DNA of 64,000 nucleotides from Sweltsa coloradensis. Taxonomy: Eukaryota > Arthropoda > Insecta > Plecoptera > Chloroperlidae. How positions within the stretch are numbered: the stretch's first letter is position 1; every line of letters begins with the position of its first letter. The DNA is taken from contig JAMZAV010001744.1 of assembly GCA_024449915.1 (NCBI GenBank), forward strand, positions 62,001 to 126,000, read 5' to 3'. The notes beneath the pieces were generated by a model. It ran no database searches and was not told where the DNA came from. It worked only from the letters and a program-made list of their open reading frames with translations. A program made the position numbers and the translations under genes. Shown one piece after another: positions 46,130 through 57,130 of the stretch.

Positions 46130-46490
46130 TATCATTTTAATCTCACATTCTTACCACACAGTCACACACCACATGGTGACCAGGCTCAACAGCCACATCA
46201 ATGCAAACAATATTATTCTGGAGTTTCAGTACAGCTTCACCAAAAACTTCTTGACCGTGCACCAGCTCCTTCGCCTAACCAGTGGTCGTCGCGAGAGCGT
46301 TTGACACTAGTGTTTTGCATGCCAGACTCCTGAAAAATCTAGCTAAATTCATCTTTCCTGAGTACAGAGTACCTACCTGGCTGGGCGAAAACTTCAAATC
46401 GCTCCATCAAAGATGGTATTCCTCAAGGATCAGAGTTGAGCCCTCTTCTCTCCGGACTAGCCACTCATGCCACCCGGAGTAGAGATAGGC
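46130..46490 (+). pseudogene. decayed LINE reverse transcriptase fragment (copy A)
   Basis: Across frames: RLNSHINANNIILEFQYSFT, KNFLTVHQLLRLT, FDTSVLHARLLKNLAKF and GIPQGSELSPLLSGL. These are the Jockey/CR1-type fingers-to-palm order with the middle missing. The same fragment is in copy B at 56,300-56,670, so it predates the duplication. Confidence 0.7.
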
Positions 46491-46539
46491 TTTTTTAGGG
46501 TGATCTTTCAGCAAGATCCAGCTCACCGAGCTTGGTCGT

Positions 46540-46953
46540 ACTTGCGAAAGTTCAATTGATTGATTGGATATTGCTTAACGTCTCATATTAATGCACTTTA
46601 GTTATGCGAGACAATGAGTGGTGATAGATGAGGATGAAGTATGAACAGAAGGGAGGAGTGGAAACCTGGAAAAGTACCAAGGGGACCAACGGCTTAACGT
46701 TCCATCCGAAAGGACGGTGTAACTTTGACAGTCATATAGGTTCCTCCACTAACCCGGACTGCCGAGCAGACGTAAAGGAGAACTAAGCCGTTACACTAGC
46801 TTTCGAACCCTCCATCTGCTCTAACCAGCGGTATACGTGAGTTTCAGGGTAGAGCGGTCACTCACTCTATACATGACCACGCCCGTTTCTGCTTAACTTC
46901 GGTGTTCGAGTGGAAACCGGTTAAACGAGCTCGGCTAAACCGCTGGCTATATA
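46540..46953. repeat. non-coding repeat shared by both duplicates
   Basis: 'tgattgattggatattgctt' followed by 'aacgtctcatattaatgcac', a 'gaccaacggcttaacgttcc' block and an end 'ggttaaacgagctcggctaa'. Copy B has it at 56,730-57,130. Its class is unclear. Confidence 0.55.
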
Positions 46954-47860
46954 ATAATATGTAATGAATGTACGGAATAAACACATAATAACATAACAAC
47001 TATATTTTATTAGAAAATACTAAAGCAATTTAATGGCCATGTAATGTACAAACAGTTCAAATTTGACACCGCAAACTTGAACTGTTAGAAAATACTTTTC
47101 CATGGTCAAGACATAAATAATTCTTATACATTTACAATGTTTAAGTTTGTTGATGTCCTAGACAACTTATGTTTATTCTCCTTTATATGTTTTATTGTTG
47201 TTGTTCAGTATTTATAGTTGCCCAGTCCTAAAATATATATTTTTTATTTAATCCAATTTTTTCAATTTATTATTTAAACTGTGATTTCTATGGCAGTTGG
47301 TAATTATGGAAGAATGATAAATATATTGACCTTTACTTGTAACATTAACCAGACGATTCAATTTCCTGAAGACAATGCATGTAATTAGCTAGCTAGGGAC
47401 AAATGTGTAGGCCTACATGCAGTTTCCAGTTGAATCTGCTCGCTAAAACAACCGTACGAATAGAGCTAGAGCCAACCGTGACTCCGCGAGAATTATTATA
47501 TATATATATATATATATATATACCAATGTAATGCCGCTCCACCACTCGTAGCTCGTAGATGTAGGATGAGTTCGAGGGCGGATTGGTCTCTTCGAAGGAC
47601 GTGGTTTTTGGCTGCAACCTGAACTACGGCAGCCGACACTGAAGGATGGTTGTGGGTTGTCGTGAGGAGCCGGCACCTGGTTCACAGTTACTGTAGTCGG
47701 TCGCTAGGGATGGTTTGGAGGAAACAGATGGTAGGGACTTTCTCTTCGCAGTGACTGTTGTCTGATTACTTTTGTGAATCTGGTGGATTATTGTGGAGTA
47801 CTTTCTTGTTAATTTAGGTGATTGTTATACAGAGTTACAGAATTATAAATGTGGATTTAA
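46954..47860. other. unassigned DNA with an (AT)n microsatellite
   Basis: (AT)n at about 47,497-47,523. No exon is recognised. Confidence 0.4.
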
Positions 47861-48055
47861 ATATTGTCAAGGGTATACCCTTGCACAAGAGATCCAGCCA
47901 CTGGTAAAGAGAGGGAAGATTACGTCACCGTCGTCTTTTACATCGTTCGTGCCGTCGTAGTTGTCGTCGTAGAGGTCTTCGAAGGGATGGGAAGGGTCCC
48001 CGACAACGACTGCCAGAGCTCGCCTCTAGTTTTGGGGAGTATTTAACTCTCCTAG
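47860..48055 (+). repeat. S3 repeat copy
   Basis: 'tcgtcgtagaggtcttcgaa', 'gggtccccgacaacgactgc' and 'cagagctcgcctctagtttt', as in the 29.8-kb copy. Confidence 0.7.
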
Positions 48056-49236
48056 GGCCGGACGGATTCTTGAAACTTTTTAACCCTTAGTAACTGTGTT
48101 CCTGTACAATACCTAAAGTGGTTAATTTCCAAGGATGCAGAATGGATCAAGCAAACAATTAATAAACATTGTTACCTCTAGCAGAGCTGACTGGTGGTTG
48201 GTTATAAGGGTTACGGCGTTTACGAGCTAACAATAATGTACAGGAATCGGAGCCCTCATACCATCTATACTCTATGCTCTTACTGGTTGCGAGATGAATT
48301 TTGTCTCTCTTCACGTCTCGTACCCGGGCTCGAGACCGAAACATATAAATAAATAGGCAGCCCCTCCCCCTACTCATATTTTCTAAGAACTTACCCTTAC
48401 CCTCATTATTGACAGTAGAATCATTCACTCGATAACATTAGTTGTTTTCTTTGATAGAATACATTGCTGATAGTTCCAGTTCTGGCGAGTCTCAAAGACA
48501 CGTTATGTTGTAAATATTTATAATGTACAGAGGCTGGCATGAGGTGGAACAACAAGTAATTTTTTCTTTCATTGTGGCCAAAAGCGGCGATTCCCGGTGA
48601 AAAGACAATTAAAAATGTAGTAAACTTGATATATTTGTTCCTCTCTGTAATGTTAGGGAATTTTTAGACCATGGTATTTTGGTGAGGAAACAGGATGATA
48701 TAGGAGTAGAACAATTTATTTATGTCCGGTAAGACATGTTTATTGTTGAGGTTTTATGTGTGCATTTATTTCAAATCAAAAATCTAAATTACCCTGCCAC
48801 CTTTGTACTTGGGAAGGCGAAAAATAGAAAGAACTCATTCTTATAATTTTTCGCTTTACAACCACAATTAATTCTCACACTAAGTATTGGTAATGATTGT
48901 GTGACAACGACGTACACTATTACCGATACCACCTGTCAGTGTCGTCACTAAACGAGATCTCGGTGGTTGCACTCGTGTGGTGCAGCACGTCGTCAACAAC
49001 CATGGGAGGGTCGCAGTGGGATTCGTTGACGTTGCACCCATCGTTGGTTAGTAGATGACAGTAGTAGTACTAAAGTCAATCTATCCATGAAGTACAAAGT
49101 TACCATCGACGGACGCGTCGGGTATGGGTATGAGGCAGCTGCTAAGGGTTGTCGCGTGTAGTCGTAAAATAGACCATCCTAGAAGCTGAGGGTTTTATAC
49201 CTGCTGTATTAATTAGCTTATTGATATTTTTTGTTT
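48056..49236. other. no clear gene; one exon-like segment
   Basis: Most of this is unassigned. At about 48,945-49,075 on the minus strand an acceptor-like 'gactttag' precedes an open stretch with NDGCNVNESHCDPP and TSATTEIS. Its composition recalls the chitinase linker, but the donor (gtggta) is poor. I leave it as a weak candidate only. Confidence 0.3.
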
Positions 49237-49488
49237 AATTGCAAATATCTAATAACTTTGTTGAAATATTAAGCGTGCGCCTTGAATTTCATTTTTTTGG
49301 ACGAAATTCTACGATAAAAACTGACTGAGTTACGGATAATGCTTCTTTAACATATTTTGATAATATTATATAATAATATAATAATATTTATGTATTTCAG
49401 TCAGTTTTGATCGTAGACACTAGGGGAAAAAACACATTTCATAACTCAAACTACACATTTGAACCACGTTATGAAATATTTGCAATTA
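49237..49488. repeat. small foldback repeat
   Basis: The outer arms pair (aattgcaaatatctaataac with gttatgaaatatttgcaatt). The inner arms pair almost perfectly (ctacgataaaaactgactga with tcagtcagttttgatcgtag). It is about 250 bp, AT-rich and MITE-like. Confidence 0.6.
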
Positions 49489-49674
49489 TAAAAAAAATAT
49501 TTTGCTGAATAAATTATTTTCATCACAATAGATTTGAAATGGGCGAAGGCAGGTAGAAACAAACCCATGTTCGCTCCCAAGTTCGGTCACGCCAAAAAAG
49601 ATGGAAAGGGAAAAATGCAGACAATAGACGGGACGACCGATCCCGGTCTCGTCCGCCGATGGTCACTTTGTACC

Positions 49675-49779
49675 TCAAGGATGGATAGACTTTAGGCAGA
49701 GTCCTCCGAGGCATGGTCGCAGCCTTCCACAGTGAGATGACATTGGGTGTGGATCGAACATGGCGGTAGAGGTGATAGT
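49675..49779 (-). CDS. probable last coding exon of the GH18 chitinase
   Basis: The acceptor 'ctgtttccag' is followed in phase 0 by TITSTAMFDPHPMSSHCGRL and a short Cys-containing tail that ends at TGA (49,675-49,677), 34 codons in all. The phase fits the previous exon's Thr-rich linker (PIYTTTEGPITTDDATTE). There is no six-Cys CBM14 chitin-binding domain, which many secreted chitinases have at this place. If the frameshift in the previous exon is real, this exon is read only after a shift. The other frame through this segment is longer but does not continue the linker. Confidence 0.5.
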   Translation of the reverse strand, partial: TITSTAMFDPHPMSSHCGRLRPCLGGLCLKSIHP

Positions 49780-50311
49780 CTGGAAACAGATAGTTAATGA
49801 ATCTTGAGTAGTTTCATTTTACTTTCTTCATTCGTTTTACTGCCCAGTCATTTTGAAGACTACTGTCAATCTTCAAACTATATAATAGATAATGTTAAGA
49901 TTGTATTATTTCTTAAATACACCAGACACAGTTATAGTGGAAAATATATATAGTCTAATCTAAGGTCGATAAATGTAGAAAGTTTATAATATTGCATTTG
50001 GCAGGGATATTTTTTTGATGGAAATATTATACAAATCAGACTTAGTGTCAATCAGGTCTAAATTCTACAAGGAAAACCTTTTCTTTTCTCCCATAAGTTA
50101 CTTTTTACAAAACTTTGTCTACAATACATACCTCTAGGCTCTATTTGAACCATTTCAACGTTGTGTATTGTTGCATTCTTGCACGGCACGAGACATGACC
50201 AAAAACCACCATGGCCTAGCAAATGTTGATAGGTTAAGTTGTTACTGGTTTATTAGCCTACTGGGTGTTCTTGAATAAATCCACTCAAGACTCCAGCATT
50301 CATTGACTCAC

Positions 50312-50498
50312 CTCCGTCGTAGCATCGTCAGTGGTAATCGGACCTTCAGTTGTGGTGTAGATTGGGGGCTCCTCTTAACCCCACATTGATGGCGGTCAGA
50401 AGAGGGTACCTTACATCACCGCATGTGCCTAGGAAGTCATCGGTGTCCAAGCTCCAGATCATAGCACCTCCCAGGCCCATAGACTTGACGAACTCAAC
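50312..50498 (-). CDS. GH18 chitinase exon: last barrel strand and linker
   Basis: 187 bp between acceptor (tatgttacag) and donor (gtgagt). It encodes VEFVKSMGLGGAMIWSLDTD, DFLGTCGDVRYPLLTAIN and then the start of a Thr-rich linker. GGAMIWSLDTDDF is the conserved last strand of the GH18 barrel, with the substrate-stacking Trp. After the VG of INVG the linker is in the next frame: one base too many near 50,376-50,378 (the TTAAGAGG stretch). Without that base the exon would be 62 codons in phase 0 and run on into the exon at 49,779. As written, the frame ends at a TGA soon after RGAPNLHHN. A sequencing error, a real null allele or a true short C-terminus are all possible. Confidence 0.9.
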
Positions 50499-50521
50499 CT
50501 GTAACATACGTATTACTAGTA

Positions 50522-50750
50522 CTAGGAGCTTCGCAAACGCTTTTTCAGGCGCGTTGTTGGATGAGCGTAATTGGTGCATTGAGCTGCCATGTGTTATGCG
50601 GATTTTCTGTTGTTCTGTGAAAAAATTATTACTAAGTTCAAGATTTTTTTAAAATTAAATTAAATTAAATAAAAAATAAACTTAAATTTTAAATTTATGA
50701 ATTAATCGTAATTTTCAAAAAAGATAAAAATCGAAAAATTGTGATTTTTT
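50522..50750 (-). mobile_element. HINE 3' end beside the chitinase exon
   Basis: On the minus strand it ends CGCTCATCCAACAACGCGCC, then GCGTTTGCGAAGCTCCTAG before T. The end lies only 24 bp from the exon's first base, so the element forms part of the intron's 3' end region upstream of the acceptor. Its outer 115-170 bp are repeated inverted at 51,700-51,864. Confidence 0.8.
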
Positions 50751-51864
50751 GATGAGCTTCGCGAAGATTCCATATCACTACACAGGAGAAAAAATCCGGA
50801 ATGTTTTGTTTTCTTTTTTTCTTTTTTTCTGTTTGTATTATTGTGTGATTGTTAACACGATTCCGGCTAAACCGATACTCCAAATTGCGATGAAATTTTA
50901 TGGAGGCCTTCGAAATCTCTGAACTGTCACGTTTTTGAGCGCAATCGAAAAATTATTTCTCATGAAAATCGCAATTTTACGATTTTTTTCGATTTAAAAA
51001 AATTCTTCACTTATAACACCTACATGCTGAATCCGATTTAAATGATTCGTGTGAAATTTGAGCGCAATCGAAAAATTATTTCTTATGAAAATCAAAATTT
51101 TACAGATTTTTTCTTTTTGGATGAGCGAAGCGAAGATTCCATTTCACTACACTGGAGAAAAAAATCCGGATTTTTTTTTTTTTTATGTATTTTGGCTGTT
51201 TGTTAACACGATTCCGGCTAAACCGATACTCCGATTGCGATGACATTTTATGGAGGTCTTCGAAATCTTTGAACATAGAACTGCCAAGTTTTTGAGCACA
51301 ATCGGAAAATTATTTCTCATGAAAATCGCAATTTTACGATTTTTTTCGATTTTTTAAAAATTTCTTCGACTTACAACACCTATACATGCTTTGTCCGATT
51401 GAAATGATTTTTTCACAGAACCTTAATTTAATGAATTGATATATTCGTGTGAAATTTTGGCGTTGTCAAAAAACTATTTTTTACGAAAATCGCAATTTTA
51501 CGATTTTTTTTATTTTTAAAATTTCTTCGGCTTATAACACCTACATGCTTTATCCTATTGTAATGATTTTTTCACAGAACCTTAATTTTATGAATTAATA
51601 TATTCGTGTAAAATTTTTGCGCAATCGAATAATTATTTCTTATGAAAATTTCAATATTACGATTTTTCCTTTTTTAAAATTACGATTAATAAAAAAAAAA
51701 AAAAAATAACGTTAACTTTTTATTTAATTTAATTTTATTAAAAAAAAATCTTCGACTTAGTAATAATTTTGTCACACAACAACAGAAAATCCGCATAACA
51801 CATGCAGCTCAATGCACCAATTGCGCTCATCTAACAACGCGGCGGGACTTAAGCGTTTTCCTAG
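50751..51864 (+). mobile_element. composite of HINE family 2 copies
   Basis: A 5' start lies at 50,751 (gatgagcttcgcgaagattcc). A second start, TTGGATGAGCG, is nested at 51,117. The composite ends at CTAG 51,861-51,864, after GCTCATC, AACGC, GGCGGGACTTAA, GCGTT. The interior repeats 'cttataacacctacatgctt' and 'tttttcacagaaccttaatt' several times. Confidence 0.75.
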
Positions 51865-51867
51865 TTA

Positions 51868-52655
51868 TAAGAAATAATTATTCGATTGCGCTCAAATTTC
51901 TCACGAATAAATTAAAATTGAGGTTCTGTGAAAAATTCATCACAATCGGATAAAGCATAGGCTGGTCACTGATTGTACTAAATTTTCAGTGTCCTAAAAA
52001 GTCAGTGTCCTAAAAACACACTGTCCTAAACTGCTTTACCGAGTGGAGAAATAGCTCATTAGCTTACTGTGTTCTTGCTGATACTGTACTAGGTGAGAGG
52101 TGGGGATAAGACACTCCCCTTTGGCAATTGTATTACCCAAGTCAAAAACATCGTTTTAGGACAGATCCGATTATGATGAATTGTTCACAGAACCTCAATT
52201 TTATGAATTTACCTATTTGTGTCAAATTTGAGAGCAATCGAAAAATTATTTCTTATGAAAACCGCAATTTTCCGATTTTTTCCGATTTTTAAAACATGTC
52301 TTTGACTTATAACACCTACATGCTCTATCCGATTGTATTGATTTTTTCATAGAACCTTTATTTTATTAATTAATATTATATTGGTGTGAAATTTGAGCGC
52401 AATCGAAAAATAATTTTTCATGACAATCGCTATTTTACTTTTTTGTTTGTTTACATTTCTTCGACTTTTAACACCTACATGCTTTATCCGATTGTAATAA
52501 TGTTTTTAAAGAATCTTAATTTTATGAATTAATATATTGGTGTGAAATTTGAGCGCAATCGAAAAATAATTTCTCATGAAAATAGCAATTTTACTCTTTT
52601 TTCCGTAAAAAAATTACGCTCATCCAACAACGTGCCTGAAAAAGCGTTTGCGAAG
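51868..52655. mobile_element. HINE family 2 parts split by a short insert
   Basis: A minus-oriented piece (51,868-51,960) and a plus-oriented piece (52,165-52,655, ending CGCTCATCC, hairpin, GCGAAGCT) flank a 200-bp unique segment. That segment has 'tgtcctaaaa' and 'gttttaggaca' near its ends, possibly a small separate insertion. Confidence 0.65.
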
Positions 52656-53829
52656 CTTGCGAAAGAAAAAACATTACCATTTATTCCAGTCCCATTTTCT
52701 TTCTTTTTACTTCTGCCTGGCCAAAAGTATACGCCTCCGAAGTAGACTGTGGCGCAGCCCTATCGGCGAAAAAGTGCCCCCCCTGAGTGTGTAACCGCTC
52801 GCGCCGCGCTGCAAAGATGGCTGTCTACAGCGTAGCAAGACTGTTTGTTGCGTAGTTAATTGCTCGAATTTCCAATACCAATCACTGGCTGGCTATGATC
52901 CACTTGTAGATGATGTCAGAATTGACATGGAAAGTTTGAAACCAATTAGGCCTAGTTTCTAATTTTCCAAATACACAGTAATAAAACATTTTGGCAAAAT
53001 GGAAAACACACCTGACAAAAATAGTTTTCTATTGTGGAATAAAATGTGAATTTATTACAAAATAATAATGGTAAATAATCAGTAAGGAATTACAAAGATT
53101 AATTTGTAGGCTGAGGCTGCAATATGTTTATGCTTAATAATGCTCAAATAAAATAAATAGGTCTACTAGAGTCAATGTCTGACAAAATTATTAAAATCTG
53201 TTCTGATAAATTCACCACCTTAATACCTAAGCCCTAGCCTAGGCATATTGTAGACTGTGTTGGTATCCCACTGTACAAATTTTAAATATAAGTACATATT
53301 TTAATTTCAATACATAACAAATTACAATAATCTACATCTAAATATAGCCTAGTCTGATAAGACACAAGTTTTAACTAGATTTACCTAACTTGTAGGGGTG
53401 GGCAAACCTTGATTTTTGAGGTTCGAACCAAACGCGAACTTCTAAATAACAGTTCCGAACTTTAAACCCGGACCAAGCCTTTGCAAGACTGTTAGAAAAC
53501 TAATATAGTAGGCCTACATACCAAAATTAATTCAAATGGTTGCACAGTCGAGGCCTGGGTCTACATGAAAAATCCCACGAAGCATAGCCTAATTGCCAAC
53601 TATTGGTTTAACTAGGGCCTAAGGCCTATTTATTTTACTTAACTTTACTTCTTCATTTGAGATAAAATCCAAAAAAAGTCTAAATGTTTGTAAAAAACAA
53701 ACTCAAACTTAAAAATTCAAACCTGAACTGAACCTCAATAAATTTGGTCGAAACTCAAACTATTCGCTCACCTCTCAAACTTGGTATGCATTTTTTGTTT
53801 TGGAAGATTTAACTAGGCCTATAGATTTA
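52656..53829. other. intron DNA, unassigned
   Basis: Part of the long chitinase intron. GC-rich patch at 52,735-52,830; the rest is AT-rich, with no exon recognised. Confidence 0.4.
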
Positions 53830-54112
53830 TCTAGAGTTTGACATGTATTGTTGTTGTTTTGGAAGAATATATTCATAGAAAAAATTCTCAAGCTTTGGTA
53901 TGATATCTTCTGGATATGGTTCTCCCTTGCAATCATTATGTGAACACTTTGTTTTGAGGAATAAACAAAAAAGTGACACTTGTCTAAGCCTAGCACATAC
54001 GTAGACACTTGCACCTGGGTGTAATATGTACGTCTTTTTTTTTAAATTGGACATTTCCATTCTCAAACTCCAAATACTCGACGTAGCATTCACAATTTTC
54101 ATAATTTACTAA
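53830..54112 (-). pseudogene. YqaJ-type exonuclease C-terminal end, frameshifted
   Basis: After an acceptor-like 'acaattag' the minus strand reads YVEYLEFENGNVQFKKKDV, shifts frame, reads YYTQVQVSTYVLGLDKCHFF then VYSSKQ, and shifts again to EPYPEDIIPKLENFFYEYIL. This is the order at the end of YqaJ-like viral-recombinase-type nucleases (YYYQVQGQL, C.F.VYT, PKL..FY). Such domains occur in transposon-related SWIM/YqaJ proteins of invertebrates. At least two frameshifts make it a pseudogene. It probably belongs with the exon at 55,109. Confidence 0.7.
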
Positions 54113-54138
54113 TTGTCCTGCTTTACATGAATAGGGTC

Positions 54139-54300
54139 CACAGGGGCGGATTGGGGAACAAAACCGGCCCGGGCAATCTGTTGTGAGCGGCCCAAAATTA
54201 TGAGCGGAAAACCGCGGGTCTGGGGCGGAGCCCCAGCTGCCGGAGACCTTTTCGCCAAAGGCGAATTTTTTTTGGACATATTATTAGTTAGTTCCCGATT
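54139..54300. repeat. GC-rich repeat-like segment
   Basis: 'ggggcggattggggaac', 'aaaaccggcccgggcaatc', 'ggggcggagccccagctgcc' and the palindrome 'ttttcgccaaaggcgaa' give it the look of a dispersed repeat, but no second copy is in the window. Confidence 0.35.
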
Positions 54301-54437
54301 TCTAGGCTCAAAAAAGACATTTTGAGGGCCTTATCCCGCCCCTCCCTAATTATGCCACAGCCCTCACTGCATTCCTTCAGGCATCCATTCGCGTCCTATC
54401 CTATCCTATTTTAGCGTGTTGCCTTTATATCCCGACG

Positions 54438-55014
54438 TTTTTGGGTACAATCGAAGAAATATTTCTTATGAATATCGTACTTTTACGATTTTTTTCGATT
54501 TTTAGTGCGATATTTCCGTGACATTTGGGCCAATTCTGACCAAACGGGTGGGGCTACAACGTTCATATTTCACATGCACATTAAGGTAATGGTGATGTAA
54601 TACATTTTGAAAGAAAAAGTTGAAAAAGTTAGCTAGAATCTATAGAAATAAAGCTTTTAATATAAGTTTTTTTGACTTTTTGTGTGATATTTTCGTGCCA
54701 TTTGGGCCAATTCTGACCAAACGGGTGGGGCTACAACGTTCATATTATACATGGACATTAAGGTTATGGTGATGTACCTTTTGAAAGAAAAAGTTGAAAA
54801 AGTTAGCCAGAATCCATAGAAATATAGCTTTTAATGTAAGATTTTAACGTTAAATAATAACAAATTAACAAGAAACAATAGAAACTTGACAACAATCACC
54901 TACATTGCGTCGGCAGAAAAACAAAGCACTTGCAAAAGTAAAGATATCCCACGCAAACTAAAAACTTAAAAAAAGCTCATCCATCAACGCGGCGGGACTT
55001 TAGCGTTTTCCTAG
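54438..55014 (+). mobile_element. HINE family 1, 5'-truncated copy
   Basis: Begins 'tttttgggtacaatcgaaga', has two 'ggacattaaggt(t/a)atggtgat' repeats, and ends GCTCATCC, AACGC, GGCGGGACTTTA, GCGTT, CCTAG before T. It lies where the middle of the SWIM/YqaJ gene would be expected. Confidence 0.85.
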
Positions 55015-55108
55015 TATTATATTATAATATAATATATAATATAATAATATATAATAATATTGACCCTTTAATAACATTGGCATCAACAATTGCGATTCCA
55101 AAACTTAC

Positions 55109-55321
55109 CACCAGTAGAATCTTGTATGGTTCTCTGGAGACTTTACTTCCAGACAAAACTCGACCACTTATCTCGCATCTTCCACTTTCATACCTATATT
55201 CGGAAACTTCTGTGACATGATTACTTTCATACAGCAGCTTACCACGTCTAATTGAGCTGATTCTGAGACATGATATGTTAATATCCGAAAACCCACAACG
55301 AATCACCACAGTAGGCTCCAT
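55109..55321 (-). CDS. first exon of a SWIM/YqaJ-type gene, probably dead
   Basis: ATG at 55,319-55,321, 71 codons, then a consensus donor (gtaagttt). GKLLYESNHVTEVSEYRYES and the following ISGRVLSGS.VSREPYKILLV match the segment that comes just before the CxC...CxH SWIM zinc finger in SWIM/YqaJ proteins. A CpG-rich stretch (55,330-55,450) lies just upstream and could be its promoter. No SWIM exon is found before the YqaJ remnant at 54.1 kb. The gene sits on the same strand inside a chitinase intron. Confidence 0.6.
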
Positions 55322-55673
55322 GTTATGATAGCTGAGTCACTGAGTGGCTTCGCGCGCTTTTTGGGTCACACTCTTAAGGGTGCGACAATGCCGGTAGGAG
55401 TAAAACGGTGGCGCGGCGCGCGGCTATTTCGGAGGTCTATCCGTCACATGTTTTCGAGCGTGGAAGAGTAAAAAATTCCGATTTTTCACCTTTTTATGTA
55501 TTAGGCCACATTTTGAGTAATTCTACGCCTATATAGAGCGAAATGGAAATTTTAAATTATCAAATTAATGTGTAAAGTTCAATGTGAGATAAGGTCTCTG
55601 TCATTGTGAAGCGCACAAATTGTGTAAAAAAGTCCTGTGCATCACTAATAAGCCCTAACTGTTTGCGACGTAC

Positions 55674-55796
55674 CTTCTCAGTGATGGACTGCACGTTGTC
55701 GTATCCGACCCACTGTGTGTCTTTGACTGCGAATGGAACCTTCTGTTCATCGTCCCAGGTGACATTCCAGCCGCCAAACATCTGCTGCACACAGAT
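55674..55796 (-). CDS. GH18 chitinase exon (copy B, in gene order)
   Basis: 41 codons, phase 0 at both ends, acceptor 'gtttctag', donor 'gtacgt'. Begins ICVQQMFGGWNVTWDDEQ and contains VPFAVKDTQWVGYDNVQSIT. It continues directly from GMLGYNE of the exon at 60,610 and into VEFVKSMGLGG of the exon at 50,498. It covers the end of the chitinase insertion domain and the WVGYD strand, which lines the substrate cleft. Confidence 0.92.
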
Positions 55797-56299
55797 CTAG
55801 AAACAAGACGAGCATATTCATTCACATTCGAAGTCGCGGTTCGTACCTTGCATCAACAACGACTGGGGACGAATCAGTACGAAATAAAAGTAAGTTTGTG
55901 ATTAAATAACTAACCGGGAAAATATGAAATAGGGAATTATTTGAGGAGGTGATTAGCCAGATGTTTGGGAAAGGAATATTCAATAGCTATAATTAAATTT
56001 GTAAACCTAAACAGAAGAACCTTAAATTGCTAATCATTGGCACAATCAAAATACATTTTTAGCATAGCCGAGCATCTAAATATTTGTTATAAACATGATT
56101 GTGTTCTTGCCCTTTTTTATCATTATTACACCAATCCTGTCTCTTCCGATGAGCCAAATATGCAAAACAATCCACAAAATGTGCAATAAAACAACCTTAA
56201 TTTGGCCTGCACAGATAACTCAACTCAAATAACAACTTCAGTATAGATACAATAGTAGAACTGAAGTCGGGCATATTCGAAGGTCGAAAGATAAATACC

Positions 56300-56670
56300 T
56301 ATTGCTGAATTATCATTTTAATCTCACATTCTTACCACACAGTCACACACCACATGGTGAACAGGCTCAACAGCCACATCAATACAAACAATATTATTCT
56401 GGAGTTTCAGTACAGCTTCACCAAAAACTTCTCGACCGTGCACCAGCTCCTTCGCCTAACCACTGGTCGTCGCGAGAGCGTTTGACACTAGTGTTTTGCA
56501 TGCCGGACTAGTGAAAAATCTAGCTAAATTCATATTTCCTGAGTACAGAGTACCTACCTGGCTGGGCGAAAACTTCAAATCGCTCCATCAAAGATGGTAT
56601 TCCTCAAGGATCAGAGTTGAGCCCTCTCCTCTCCGGAATAGCCACCCATGCCACCCGGAGTAGAGTGATT
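56300..56670 (+). pseudogene. decayed LINE reverse transcriptase fragment (copy B)
   Basis: Same fragment as 46,130-46,490, inside the duplication, with FPEYRVPTWLGE and GIPQGSELSPLLSG readable across frames. Confidence 0.7.
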
Positions 56671-57130
56671 AGATTAGGGTGATGATGCTCTTTCAGCAAG
56701 ATCCAGCTCACCGAGCTTGGTCGTACTTGCGAAAGTTCAATTGATTGATTGGATATTGCTTAACGTCTCATATTAATGCACTTAAGTTATGCGAGACAAT
56801 GAGTGGTGATAGATGAGGATGAAGTATGAACAGAAGGGAGGAGTGGAAACCTGGAAAAGTACCAAGGGGACCAACGGCTTAACGTTCCATCCGAAAGGAC
56901 GGTGAAACCTTGACAGTCATATACGTTTCTCCACTAACCCGGACTACCGAGCAGACGTCGAGATGAACGAAGCCGTTACACTAGCTCTCGAACCCTCCAT
57001 CTGCTCTAGCCAGCGGTATACGTGTGTCTCAGGGCTGAGCGGTCACCCACTTTACCCCGGACCACGCCCGAAGGCTGCTTTACTTCGGTGTTCGAGTGGG
57101 AACCGGTTAAACGACCTCGGCTAAACCACT

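Larger units (their letters stand above)
43862..46953. repeat. segmental duplicate A (holds an orphan chitinase exon)
   Basis: Matches 55,472-57,130 in the same orientation, at about 97% by eye in the intron parts. It has gained a HINE (44,022-44,792) and a MITE (45,205-45,852) that copy B lacks. It contains the orphan chitinase exon, a decayed LINE fragment and a non-coding repeat in the same order as copy B. Confidence 0.9.
55472..57130. repeat. segmental duplicate B (holds the in-gene chitinase exon)
   Basis: Partner of 43,862-46,953. This copy lacks the HINE and the MITE and so serves as the empty site for both. It lies inside the chitinase intron-exon series, so it is probably the parent copy. 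Confidence 0.9.

Noticed and set aside
47393..47685. Minus-strand frame with a Tyr-Ile repeat
   Set aside because: The repeat is the translation of (AT)n; the rest shows no domain.
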